From Acetobacter ascendens (GTDB lineage Bacteria > Pseudomonadota > Alphaproteobacteria > Acetobacterales > Acetobacteraceae), in assembly GCF_001766235.1 (NCBI RefSeq), contig NZ_CP015164.1, forward strand, positions 2,011,001-2,075,000: a stretch of DNA of 64,000 nucleotides, given 5' to 3'. Position 1 is the stretch's first letter. Each line of letters opens with the position of its first letter. The position numbers were made by a program, and so were the translations under genes. Shown here in pieces: positions 49,068 through 57,888 of this stretch. The notes below the pieces were generated by a model. It was given only the letters and a program-made list of their open reading frames with translations, was not told the origin of the DNA and ran no database searches.

Positions 49068-51083
49068 GCCGTTAACTTTTAGAATCAGGCAGAAAGAACC
49101 TGTACCTGTTTGTCTGCTTCATGCAGCAGGTATGGGCCAGCGGCACGAATGGTCATGGACAGAAGGCCCATTTTACCTTTGGTGAAATTACCCATGGGCA
49201 GCACGGCGTTACCGTTTGTCCATGCGCAATCTGTCCAATCTGTATCATGCCAGCCTTCGGGCTTTTCTGCCTGAAGATGTGCTGTAATAGCATGCAGGTG
49301 TTTAGCTGTGATGAAATGTACATCTGCCACAGCAACACCCATCTGGCGCCGATCATCCACAAACGGTCCGATAACATCAGCCGGGCGGCTTGTGCGGGAG
49401 ACAATGCGCACAGACTGCGTATTGGCTGGCAGCATAAAGCTATAACGCTGGCCATCCTGCCGCACTGGGCGAATAACTGCCCCTGCCTGCGTAACCAGAT
49501 GCAGGTTGGAATCTGTAACCATAACGGCCTGATCTGCAGAAATCTGGCAGCCTGTTACGCTGTTTTCACGCGCTTCCAGCTTGTGGAACAGAGGTTCAAC
49601 AAAAGCGCGGTCCACACAAAGTGGTGCACCTGCATCTTCCACCCAGCTTTGCACTGCACCACGCAGCGTTGCCACTTTACCTTCCTGACGGAAAGCGCGG
49701 CGGTTGCCGGTATCCAGATAGCTTTCTGTTAGCATGCCATCAGCCGTGATAACGGAATGCTGTGCTGTTTCCACATGGTAGTAATCATAGGAGAGGAAGG
49801 ATTTGTCGTAAAAAATGGAGACACCATTTACCAACATCCGCACCGGCACAAACTTGCCATCAAAGAACAGGCAATGTTCTGCGGTAATCAGCATATCCTT
49901 GTAGGGCACGCCATCTGCAATGGCATCTTTAAGAATACGCACCGGGTAGCCTGCCTCATCATCCGGCAGACCAGCGCGCACCATGGCATGCGCTTTGCCA
50001 ACCCATACAACCGGACGTGTGATTTCCTTGTTGTTTTTCCAATCGAACGTAACAACCTGATCACCAATCTGGATATCTTCAACAGCCACATCACCATTGG
50101 GCGTGCAGATCATACTGTCCGCCAGGAAGCAGGTCACGATTGTAATACCGCCCTGGTTATCATTAACCAGATTGAAACCCGTTTCTTCAACATTCGGTAT
50201 GTTCAGCGTGACAGTATATGTATCACCTGTTGTGGCATCTTTTGTTGTGATCGCAACAGTATTTTTGTCAGAATATACCCATTTTGCATTATCAAATGTC
50301 ACATACTGCAGATCAATCTGGCTGTCCTTGGTCCAACCGTTAATAGTTGTCGTAACATTTGTATCTGTAGAGGTATTCAGCCCGGTAATTGTTAAACCAC
50401 TTGTATAGCCGTCTCCCAGATCAACCGTGCCGCCTGTATTGCCCGTGATAGAAGCCGTGGCACCACTTGAGAGTGTGAGTGTGTCCGTTAATGTCGCGCC
50501 GGAACTAAAATTAACCGTGCCACCGGATGAGACAGTAACATCAGCAACAGATCCGCCCGTAATCGCCCCGGAACCACCAGAGGCAATGTTGATATCGGAA
50601 ACTGTTCCGCCGCTTACGTTGGCATGTCCATTATTATTAATGTTAATAATGCCATCTACTGTGCCAGCAGACACAGTCATGGTAGCGCCACTCTGGAACG
50701 TGCCACCAGACAGTGTGCCGCCGGTCATTGTAATACCACCGCCTGTTGCGGAAAGGTTATTTACAGTACCGCTAATAAGGGTGACGTTACCGTAATCGTG
50801 CGTTGTGGCATCTGTAACCGTGCCGCCATCAACCTCAATGGTACCTTGTGTGCCGTAATCAGTACCTGAAGCAAATACACCAGAAGCTGTAGCGTCAGAA
50901 TCAATCTGGATTTTTCCATCATAGATGGAGCCGCCAGAAATATATCCATCAACCTGCGTGAAACCCGATACGATTGTTGTATCGTAAGCAGAGCCCCAGC
51001 AGAAACCCACAGGCTGCCATCCGTTGCGTTTATGCTGGAAATAACACCGCCACTAGAAACCCGTATCTGACCGCCATTGCTTA

Positions 51084-51988
51084 GAGCCCTTTTGGAAATT
51101 CGCTATGATAGGTTTTCAAGAGGTTTTGAGCGTGATTCAAAGGCAGGATGTGGACGCCAGCACAACGAGGCCGCATGGCCGGAATTACACGCAAGACGAA
51201 ACGCTATCCGTCTGATCTGACAGATGAGGAATGGGAGCGCATAGCGCCTCTGATGCCCCCTGCGAACCGGCGTGGTCGGAAACGGACAACCGATTTCCGT
51301 GAGATCATCAATGCTCTGCGCTATCTCGTGCGCTCAGGCTGCGGTTGGGAGATGCTTCCGGTTCATTTTGGCCCATGGCAAACGGTTTACTGGTGGTTCC
51401 GCAGGCTGATGCGCCGTTTCCTGTTCCAGACCATTCATGATGTCTGTCTGATGCTCGATCGTGAAGCGACAGGACGCGAAACCAGTCCATCGGGTGGTGT
51501 CATTGATAGCCAGAGTATCAAGGCACCCCACGCAAAGACACGTGGTTATGACGCAGGCAAGAAGATCGTCGGTCGGAAACGTCACATCGCAGTTGATACG
51601 GATGGCCGCCTTCTCCTGGTCCAGCTGACAACAGCCGATATTTCGGACAGTGCAGGAGGACAGATGATCCTTGATGCCATTCGTAAACGCTGGCCTTGGG
51701 TGAAGCACCTGTTTGCCGATGGAGCCTATGACCGTCTCCAGTTGATGGATAAGGCCACGTTTCTCGACTTCACAGTCGAGATCATCCGGCGGTCAGAGAC
51801 AGCAAAAGGGTTTGAAATCCTGCCGCGTCGGTGGGTTGTGGAACGGACCTTCGGTTGGATGATCCGCTGGCGTCGCCTTGTGAAGGACTACGAACAGCGG
51901 ATCGACGTCGCAGAGGCCATGATCCACATCGCCATGGGAAGCCTCATGCTACGCCGAAACGCTCATCCGTGAATTTCCAAAAGGGCTC
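51084..51988 (+). mobile_element. 905-bp IS5-family element (copy A3)
   Basis: Same 18-bp ends and length as A1 and A2, TTA duplication. Inserted in the passenger of Hint protein 4. Confidence 0.92.
51148..51972 (+). CDS. IS5-family transposase (copy A3)
   Basis: 274 residues, the same protein as copy A2, with a few silent base changes. Confidence 0.93.
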   Translation: MWTPAQRGRMAGITRKTKRYPSDLTDEEWERIAPLMPPANRRGRKRTTDFREIINALRYLVRSGCGWEMLPVHFGPWQTVYWWFRRLMRRFLFQTIHDVCLMLDREATGRETSPSGGVIDSQSIKAPHAKTRGYDAGKKIVGRKRHIAVDTDGRLLLVQLTTADISDSAGGQMILDAIRKRWPWVKHLFADGAYDRLQLMDKATFLDFTVEIIRRSETAKGFEILPRRWVVERTFGWMIRWRRLVKDYEQRIDVAEAMIHIAMGSLMLRRNAHP

Positions 51989-52822
51989 TTAGCGTTCCGC
52001 CTGAAAAAATGCCATCTACAAAAACACTGCCACCATCAATGGTGTTTCCGTAAGCACTTGCATTGCTATTCACATACAATGATGCACTTGTACCGTTAAC
52101 GGTCGTGCCTGAGGCCGTTCCACCATCAAGAACTGTCAGCTTACCATCGTTAAGAGTGGTTCCAGAAACATACCCGCCTGCAGACATGTCCCCACCAGAT
52201 GCAACCGTGGTGGTTGTGGCACTCCCGTTGGCATCGACATAAAATGCGCCACCATTGATTATTGTATTCGTTGCACTTGCTGGGCCACCACTTAGAGCAA
52301 CTTCAAATGTAGCCCCGCTTTCCACGGTGGCATGGTCAACAGTTCCCTGTTCTGCCAAAATTTTACCACCGGATGAGGCAGTAATTCCGCTGGCAATAGC
52401 GTTGGTGCCCTTGGCATCAATTGTGCCTCCAGAATCAACTGTACCACCATTTACGGTGCCATCATTAATGATAAGGTAACCCTTGCCATCAAGATTGCTG
52501 GTATTGGAAACGTCTGCCGTATTAACGGTAGCGCCGTCATTTACATCAACGTATCCGCCATCTAATGTCAGCCCGTTAAGGGTGGCGCCACTATCTACCG
52601 CAATATATCCACCGCTATTGGCTGTCCAATTTGAGGCCGTGCCACCATAGACATACCCATTGCCACCTGCGGCACTAATGTTTGTGGCCGTTCCACCAGC
52701 ATCTACTTCAATACTATCGCTGCCGGTTACGTAAACATTACTGATAGAGTCACCATATGTATCGCTGGGGATTTTTGCATTCCCAGTAATCTGAGATGGA
52801 TTTGTTGTATCACTCATTTTCA

Positions 52823-54033
52823 TTAGGCTTTCTGTGTCAGGATATGCTTGCACTGCTCAATCACCTGTTGCGCCGTGATCAGTCGGGGGCATTCGAACTG
52901 CCTTGGCGTTCCCGCATGACGCGGGCACCACAGGAAATCTTGGTGATTGAAGCGTTCTTTGGGATCATTCCAGCACGAATTGCAGGTGTGCCAGCTGACC
53001 ACGCAAGCCATGACAGGCCAGAACCAAGGCCAATAAAAAACGCAGCGTGCTTGAGCCAACGGGCACGTTCTGCCAACGGGCGGTTGCCTGTCTGGTCTTC
53101 CACCCCATAGGGAATGTGGTTCCAGACAATACCTGCACCGTGGACTTTTTCCCGATCAATGCAGATAACCCGATAGCCCTGCGCCTTTAACCAGGAAACA
53201 ACTTCCCCCCACCCATTCGGATTATTCCAGTATTTGGCCTGAGATGAAGCCTGCGCAGCAATACAGACATAAGGCTCTGCAATGGGGTGGCCTTCATCCG
53301 GAAAGCTGATACGCGCTGGTTCTTCATCCGGGTTCACACCCAAGATGTAAGCTGCTGTTTTATGCAGCCCAACCAACCTGAAATCTGTGGGTTGCCAATC
53401 ACAGGCTACATCATCGAAAAACAGGCCCAGATAATAGGTAGCGTAAGCGTTTTGCGTGAGCGCTTGCTGTGTGACCTCTTCTGGCGTGAAAAATTCAATA
53501 TCTGGATACGCCTCTTTAAAAAGAGGTCTGATCAGATCTGAAAGAGCGCAGGTTACGCGGGCCTGATGCTTGGTTGCAAAGCGGGCCGCGTATGGCATCC
53601 ATGCCAGGGTATCTCCCAGCGTGCCAACCGGGAAAAGAATGAGAACGTTTTGCCCCGTCACATCCATTTCATGCGAGAAAACAAGCTGTTCCTCAGCCTG
53701 TGTTTCTTTCCAAACCTGTATGCCAAAACGCACAAACCAACGCTTGGCAGAACGGACAAAGGCATCTGCCAGACCACCTTTTTCAAAAAGGATATTGCCC
53801 GTATCCAAATCTGTTAAACGGATATGCCATGTTCCGTTATCGGGTTTGGGCAACAAAACCCGGCACCCCTCATTAAAATCATACAAAATGCCTTCGGGGC
53901 CTGCCTGTGTCGGGGTTGTGGCCACGGGAGGATAAGGTGATTTTGCTGGTTTTGGATTTTCGGCTTTTGGTGCGGAAGACGCAATTTGTTCTGCATTAGA
54001 AATAGAAATTACATCCGAATTTTCCCTCATCAT
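52823..54033 (-). pseudogene. Autotransporter strand-loop-strand O-heptosyltransferase, internally deleted
   Basis: From 54033 the protein reads through the N-terminal domain (YDFNEGCRVLLPKPDNGTWHIRLTDLDTG) and the GT9-like fold (LILFPVGTLGDTLAWMPYAARF; PYVCIAAQASSQAKYWNNPNGW; FIGLGSGLSWLAWSAGTP). Right after SAGTP it changes frame; the other frame begins HTCNSCWNDPKERFNHQDFLWCPRH and ends FECPRLITAQQVIE, the four-Cys metal finger of the TibC/AAH family. The 20-25 residues normally in between are absent. The join lies in a CACACC repeat, so a deletion of 3n+1 bases is likely. It is coupled to Hint protein 4, its probable substrate. Confidence 0.82.
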
Positions 54034-54482
54034 AAATTATGCCTGCTTCCAAAACTATTATGTGCGCAAAAGCCCGCGAAAAATCAGGCACTTCGTTAAA
54101 ATATCTTTGCACCCTAGAATCTAAATTCTTGTTAGACAAACAAAAACCACAATGCAACCAAAAAACAAACACATTTCCTGATATTAATAACGTACCAAAA
54201 TAGTCCAATATAACTTTGCTGTTCTTAACTATAAAAAATAAGGAAGGGTGTGTTCTGCAGTAGAATCACCTATCAACATATCACCTAAATATTACGTACA
54301 ATAATGCGCAACACCCCTTGGTTTGTCTGCATGGCAGATATGGTGCCCAACATTACTGACTGCCACCACACAACAACATGCGCCTAAGCGGTTGATCTTT
54401 TACAGCGGCAAAACTACGCTTACCTTGTTTTTCCAAAACAGCTTTAGTGCAGCTACATCATGCCAAAACCCTTACGCCTGAT
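54034..54482. other. Divergent intergenic region
   Basis: About 450 bases, AT-rich in the left two thirds. It should hold promoters for the heptosyltransferase/Hint operon (leftward) and the amino-sugar operon (rightward). A frame at 53996-54208 overlaps the heptosyltransferase and is not convincing. No repeat or hairpin stood out. Confidence 0.3.
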
Positions 54483-55949
54483 ATGACATTTTCCGATCTG
54501 CTGGTCATGCTGGCGTATCTGACTGCCCTGCCCCTTCTGGCGCTGGGGCTTGCTGGCCGCCAAACCTCCGCCACCGCATACCTTGAAGGACATGGTGATC
54601 TGCCATGGTGGGCACTGTGCCTTTCCCTTGTGGCAACAGAAACCTCTACCCTTACACTTATCAGCGTGCCGGGCATTGCTTACGGCAGCGGCATGGTTTT
54701 TGTGGGGTTGGCACTGGGGTATCTGATAGGCCGCGCCATTGTGGCATGGAAGTTTTTGCCCCTGTATCAATCTGGCAAGATGCTGAGCGCGTATGATTGG
54801 CTGGGCCAGCGCTTTGGCGCTTCCATGCAGCGTATGGCGTCCTCCACGTTTCTCATAACGCGTTTGCTGGCCGAGGCTGTGCGTCTGTTTGCAGGCATGT
54901 TGCCTATAGCCGCTATGCTGGATGCCGCACATATGGGCCTGCCCCATGCCGTGCTGCTGGGCGGCATTATGCTTGTCACGCTGTTTTATACGCTGTGCGG
55001 TGGCCTGCGCGCTGTTGTGTGGTCAGACAGTATTCAGTTCGGGCTGTATCTGTTTGGCTCTGCGGCCTGCCTTGCGCTGCTGTGGCACGCAGCTCCTGCT
55101 GGCGTGCTGCACACACTGCATGCTGCTGGGCGGTTTGATTTGTTTGTTATCCACACGTCACCTTTCACAAGTTCCTTTACACCTCTGGCTGCACTTTTGG
55201 GCGGCACGGTGCTTTCCGTGGCCTCACACGGAACAGATCAGCTTATGGTGCAGCGCGTGCTGGCCGCCCGCTGCCTGCGTGATGCACGGCTGGCCCTTAT
55301 GAGCAGTGCTGTGGGTGTGGGCCTTTTGTTTGCGCTGCTTTCTGGCGTGGGTGTGCTGGTATGGGTGCATCATGGTGGCGCCACCTTGCATCAGGCCGGA
55401 TTTGCCACGCCGGATGCTATTTTCCCCGCCTATATCGTGCAGGAACTTCCCTCCGGCTTGCGGGGGCTGATGCTGGCTGGTGTTCTGGCAGCCACTATGG
55501 GCTCTCTCTCCGCCACACTTTCCGCCATGACAGCCGCCACAATGGGAGACTTTGCGGCCCCCTGCGCATGGGTTGCCCGCAAACTTGGCCTTTCTGGTCT
55601 TGGGTTTGCACGGGTTGTCACTTTGGTTTGGGCCGGTGCGTTAGTGCTTTGCGCAGGCATGTTTGCACAGGGCAGCCAGTCTGCCGTGCTGGTGGGGCTT
55701 TCCATTGCCGCATGTGGGTATGGCCCCATGCTGGCCAGCTTTATAGCGGGTATGGCGTGGCCGGGGCTGAAGGCCCGTACACTGGCCCCCGCCTTTGGCC
55801 TGAGCGTACCGCTTATGGTGCTGGCCATGATGTATCTGCACCCCTACGGCAAACCGCTGGCCTTTGTCTGGCTGATTGTGCTGGGCATGATCACACTGTT
55901 TGGGCTGGTCGGCCTGCACTATGTGATACAGAAGAAAAATCACCGTTAG
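54483..55949 (+). CDS. Sodium:solute symporter (SSS family)
   Basis: From the ATG at 54483, 488 residues with about 13 membrane helices. SSS hallmarks: LVATETSTLTLISVPGIAYGSG near helix 2, TLCGGLRAVVWSDSIQF, and SHGTDQLMVQRVLAA followed by LMLAGVLAATMGSLSATLSAMTAATMGDF. First gene of an operon with MurQ, a sugar kinase and a beta-hexosaminidase, so it most likely imports a MurNAc- or GlcNAc-type sugar without phosphorylating it. Confidence 0.8.
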   Translation: MTFSDLLVMLAYLTALPLLALGLAGRQTSATAYLEGHGDLPWWALCLSLVATETSTLTLISVPGIAYGSGMVFVGLALGYLIGRAIVAWKFLPLYQSGKMLSAYDWLGQRFGASMQRMASSTFLITRLLAEAVRLFAGMLPIAAMLDAAHMGLPHAVLLGGIMLVTLFYTLCGGLRAVVWSDSIQFGLYLFGSAACLALLWHAAPAGVLHTLHAAGRFDLFVIHTSPFTSSFTPLAALLGGTVLSVASHGTDQLMVQRVLAARCLRDARLALMSSAVGVGLLFALLSGVGVLVWVHHGGATLHQAGFATPDAIFPAYIVQELPSGLRGLMLAGVLAATMGSLSATLSAMTAATMGDFAAPCAWVARKLGLSGLGFARVVTLVWAGALVLCAGMFAQGSQSAVLVGLSIAACGYGPMLASFIAGMAWPGLKARTLAPAFGLSVPLMVLAMMYLHPYGKPLAFVWLIVLGMITLFGLVGLHYVIQKKNHR

Positions 55950-55969
55950 CTTTATAAAGGTTTCCGCTT

Positions 55970-56902
55970 ATGCTCCAGCCTGCCTCTGTTCCACTTACCC
56001 ACACAGAAATGCTGGATGCCCGCTACACGGATCTGGACATATGGCCCACAGGCACAGTGCTGGAAGCCCTGCTGGAAAGCCAGCTTGGAGCCGTGGCGGC
56101 TGTAAAATCCGCCCTGGCCCAACTGGAGGCCGCCATTACAGCCGCCGTGCCGCGGTTAGAAGCCGGAGGCCGCCTGTTTTACGTAGGTGCAGGCACATCG
56201 GGTCGTATTGGATTGCAAGATGGGGTAGAGCTTATTCCCACCTATGGCTGGCCTGCCGCACGGCTGGTGTTGATGCTAGCTGGGGGCGATGCCGCGCTGT
56301 TCAACCCCGTTGAAGGCGCTGAGGATGATGAGGCCGAAGCCCGCCGCGCCATAAGTGCCCACGCGCCCACAGCGCAGGATGTTGTCATAGGTGTGGCCGC
56401 CAGCGGGGGCACGCCTTACACCTGCGCCGCGCTGGAAACCGCGAAGGAAGCAGGCAGCCTATGCATTGGCATGTCGTGCAGCCCCAACACACGCCTTTTG
56501 AATGCTGAATACCCGATACTGATCCAAACAGGGCCAGAAGTGGTGGCAGGTTCTACCCGCATGAAGGCCGGCACAGCGCAAAAAGTAACCCTCAACCTGC
56601 TTTCCACTACATTGATGATCCGCCTTGGCCATACGTGGCGGGGGCAAATGGTGGATATGCGCATTGTTAACGCCAAGCTGGTGCGGCGTGCGCACCGCAT
56701 GTTGCGCCATCTTACGGGCTGCACTCAGGCGCAGGCGGAAGACGCCCTGCAACAGGCCAATGGCAGCATTAAACTGGCTGTGCTGCTGCGCCACGGGTTG
56801 GATGTTGCGCAGGCTCGGCAACTTTTAGCTTTGTGTGGTGGGCATTTGCGCAAGGCTCTGGCCCGTATTGCGGCAAAAACACCCGCAAAGGCCCATGCCT
56901 GA
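55970..56902 (+). CDS. murQ: N-acetylmuramic acid 6-phosphate etherase
   Basis: A 310-residue cytoplasmic enzyme. The sugar isomerase fold carries FYVGAGTSGRIGLQDGVELIPTYG, EDDEAEAR with the catalytic Glu, VVIGVAASGGTPYTCAALE and VVAGSTRMKAGTAQKVTLNLLSTTLMIRLG, all MurQ signatures. It cleaves lactate from MurNAc 6-phosphate to give GlcNAc 6-phosphate. Starts 20 bases after the symporter and overlaps the kinase start (TGATG). Confidence 0.93.
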   Translation: MLQPASVPLTHTEMLDARYTDLDIWPTGTVLEALLESQLGAVAAVKSALAQLEAAITAAVPRLEAGGRLFYVGAGTSGRIGLQDGVELIPTYGWPAARLVLMLAGGDAALFNPVEGAEDDEAEARRAISAHAPTAQDVVIGVAASGGTPYTCAALETAKEAGSLCIGMSCSPNTRLLNAEYPILIQTGPEVVAGSTRMKAGTAQKVTLNLLSTTLMIRLGHTWRGQMVDMRIVNAKLVRRAHRMLRHLTGCTQAQAEDALQQANGSIKLAVLLRHGLDVAQARQLLALCGGHLRKALARIAAKTPAKAHA

Positions 56903-57888
56903 TGCCCGCCCAACCCACCATTCTGGCGCTGGATGGCGGCGGCACCCATACGCGTGCGGTGGTGATAGCGCCAGATGCCACAGTGCTGGCACACGCCACC
57001 GGCCCCGGTTGTAACCCGTTTGACCGGCCAGAATGGGCCGAAAACCTGCGCCACCTTTTAGAACAGATGCCACGCACCACGTTGCAATCCGCCGTGCTGG
57101 GCATGGCGGGGTATGATGCCGCCCGCCCTTCCTCCGCCCAGCAGGAACAGGTGGCGCAGGCTGCCCTTGACCCTGATGTGCAGCTCTGGTTAGAAAACGA
57201 TGTAGAAACCGCACACCGCGCCGCCTTTGCGGGGCAAGCTGGTGTTTTTGTGCTGGCAGGCACTGGGTCTGTCGCCATGGCGGTGGGGGCAAACGGGCAC
57301 ACAGCACGCGCTGGTGGCTGGGGCTGGCTTTTGGGGGATGAAGGCGGCGGATACTGGATAGGCCGCAAAGCTCTAGGCTGTGCCACGCGATATCTGGATG
57401 ATCCTTCCGTACCCTTTGCCGCTTTTGCGCAAGAACTGCTGCACAGTCTAAACCTCCCCACCACAGGCCCCACCGCGCCAGATGCCCTGCGAGAATGGCT
57501 ACGCACCCGCATACACCCGCGTTCTGCCGTGGGCGATGTAGCCGCAACCGTGCACATGCTAGCCCAGAATGAAGAAGCTTACGCCATAGCCCTACTGCGT
57601 GCCGCTGGCGGGCACTTGGCAGAACTGGCCCACACAACGGCCAAACAGGTCAGCAACCTGCCGGCTTCTCCTCTCCCCTTGGCATGGAGCTACGGCGGCA
57701 GCGTGATGCACAACCCCGTTGTGCTGCAAACCGTTACATCCCTGTTGGGTGCAGAACCGCACCTCGCCACGCTGCCCCCTATTGGTGGGGCGGTATTAAA
57801 AGCAGCAAAACTGGCCGGATGGCACAGTGATGCCACATGGATCTGCCAACTTGCCCGCAATCTCACGCACGGAAAGGCGATTGCATGA
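56902..57888 (+). CDS. BadF/BadG-type N-acetyl amino-sugar kinase
   Basis: A 328-residue kinase of the BadF/BadG/BcrA fold. Phosphate-1 loop LALDGGGTHTRAVV at the start, NDVETAHRAAFAGQAGVFVLAGTGSVAMAV and GWGWLLGDEGGGYWIGRKAL in the middle: the pattern of GlcNAc kinases and MurK. Placed directly after murQ, it probably makes MurNAc 6-phosphate and/or GlcNAc 6-phosphate from imported free sugars. Overlaps both neighbours, so it is cotranslated. Confidence 0.82.
   Translation: MPAQPTILALDGGGTHTRAVVIAPDATVLAHATGPGCNPFDRPEWAENLRHLLEQMPRTTLQSAVLGMAGYDAARPSSAQQEQVAQAALDPDVQLWLENDVETAHRAAFAGQAGVFVLAGTGSVAMAVGANGHTARAGGWGWLLGDEGGGYWIGRKALGCATRYLDDPSVPFAAFAQELLHSLNLPTTGPTAPDALREWLRTRIHPRSAVGDVAATVHMLAQNEEAYAIALLRAAGGHLAELAHTTAKQVSNLPASPLPLAWSYGGSVMHNPVVLQTVTSLLGAEPHLATLPPIGGAVLKAAKLAGWHSDATWICQLARNLTHGKAIA

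Larger units (their letters stand above)
49085..52823 (-). pseudogene. Hint-domain protein 4 with strand-loop-strand passenger, IS-split and frameshifted
   Basis: The ATG at 52823 overlaps the heptosyltransferase stop (TAATG). A long passenger follows with strand-loop-strand repeats of about 20 residues (ASNWTANSGGYIAVDSGAT, GGTVNFSSGATLTDT). The 905-bp IS sits in register between GIFSGGTL and SNGGQIRVSSGG. About 85 bases on, at a run of four G (forward 50993-50996), one base seems missing: SLWVSAGGSAYDTTIVSG is restored by adding one. After repair it would have 943 residues, with the Hint Cys in CFLADSMICTPNG, TAEHCLFFDGKFVPVRMLVNG and the final Ser-Ala. Such passengers are targets of O-heptosylation. 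Confidence 0.82.

Noticed and set aside
51989..52823. Periodic DNA in the Hint 4 passenger considered as a CRISPR or tandem repeat
   Set aside because: The repeats are degenerate and follow the protein strand-loop-strand pattern; there are no identical repeats with unique spacers.
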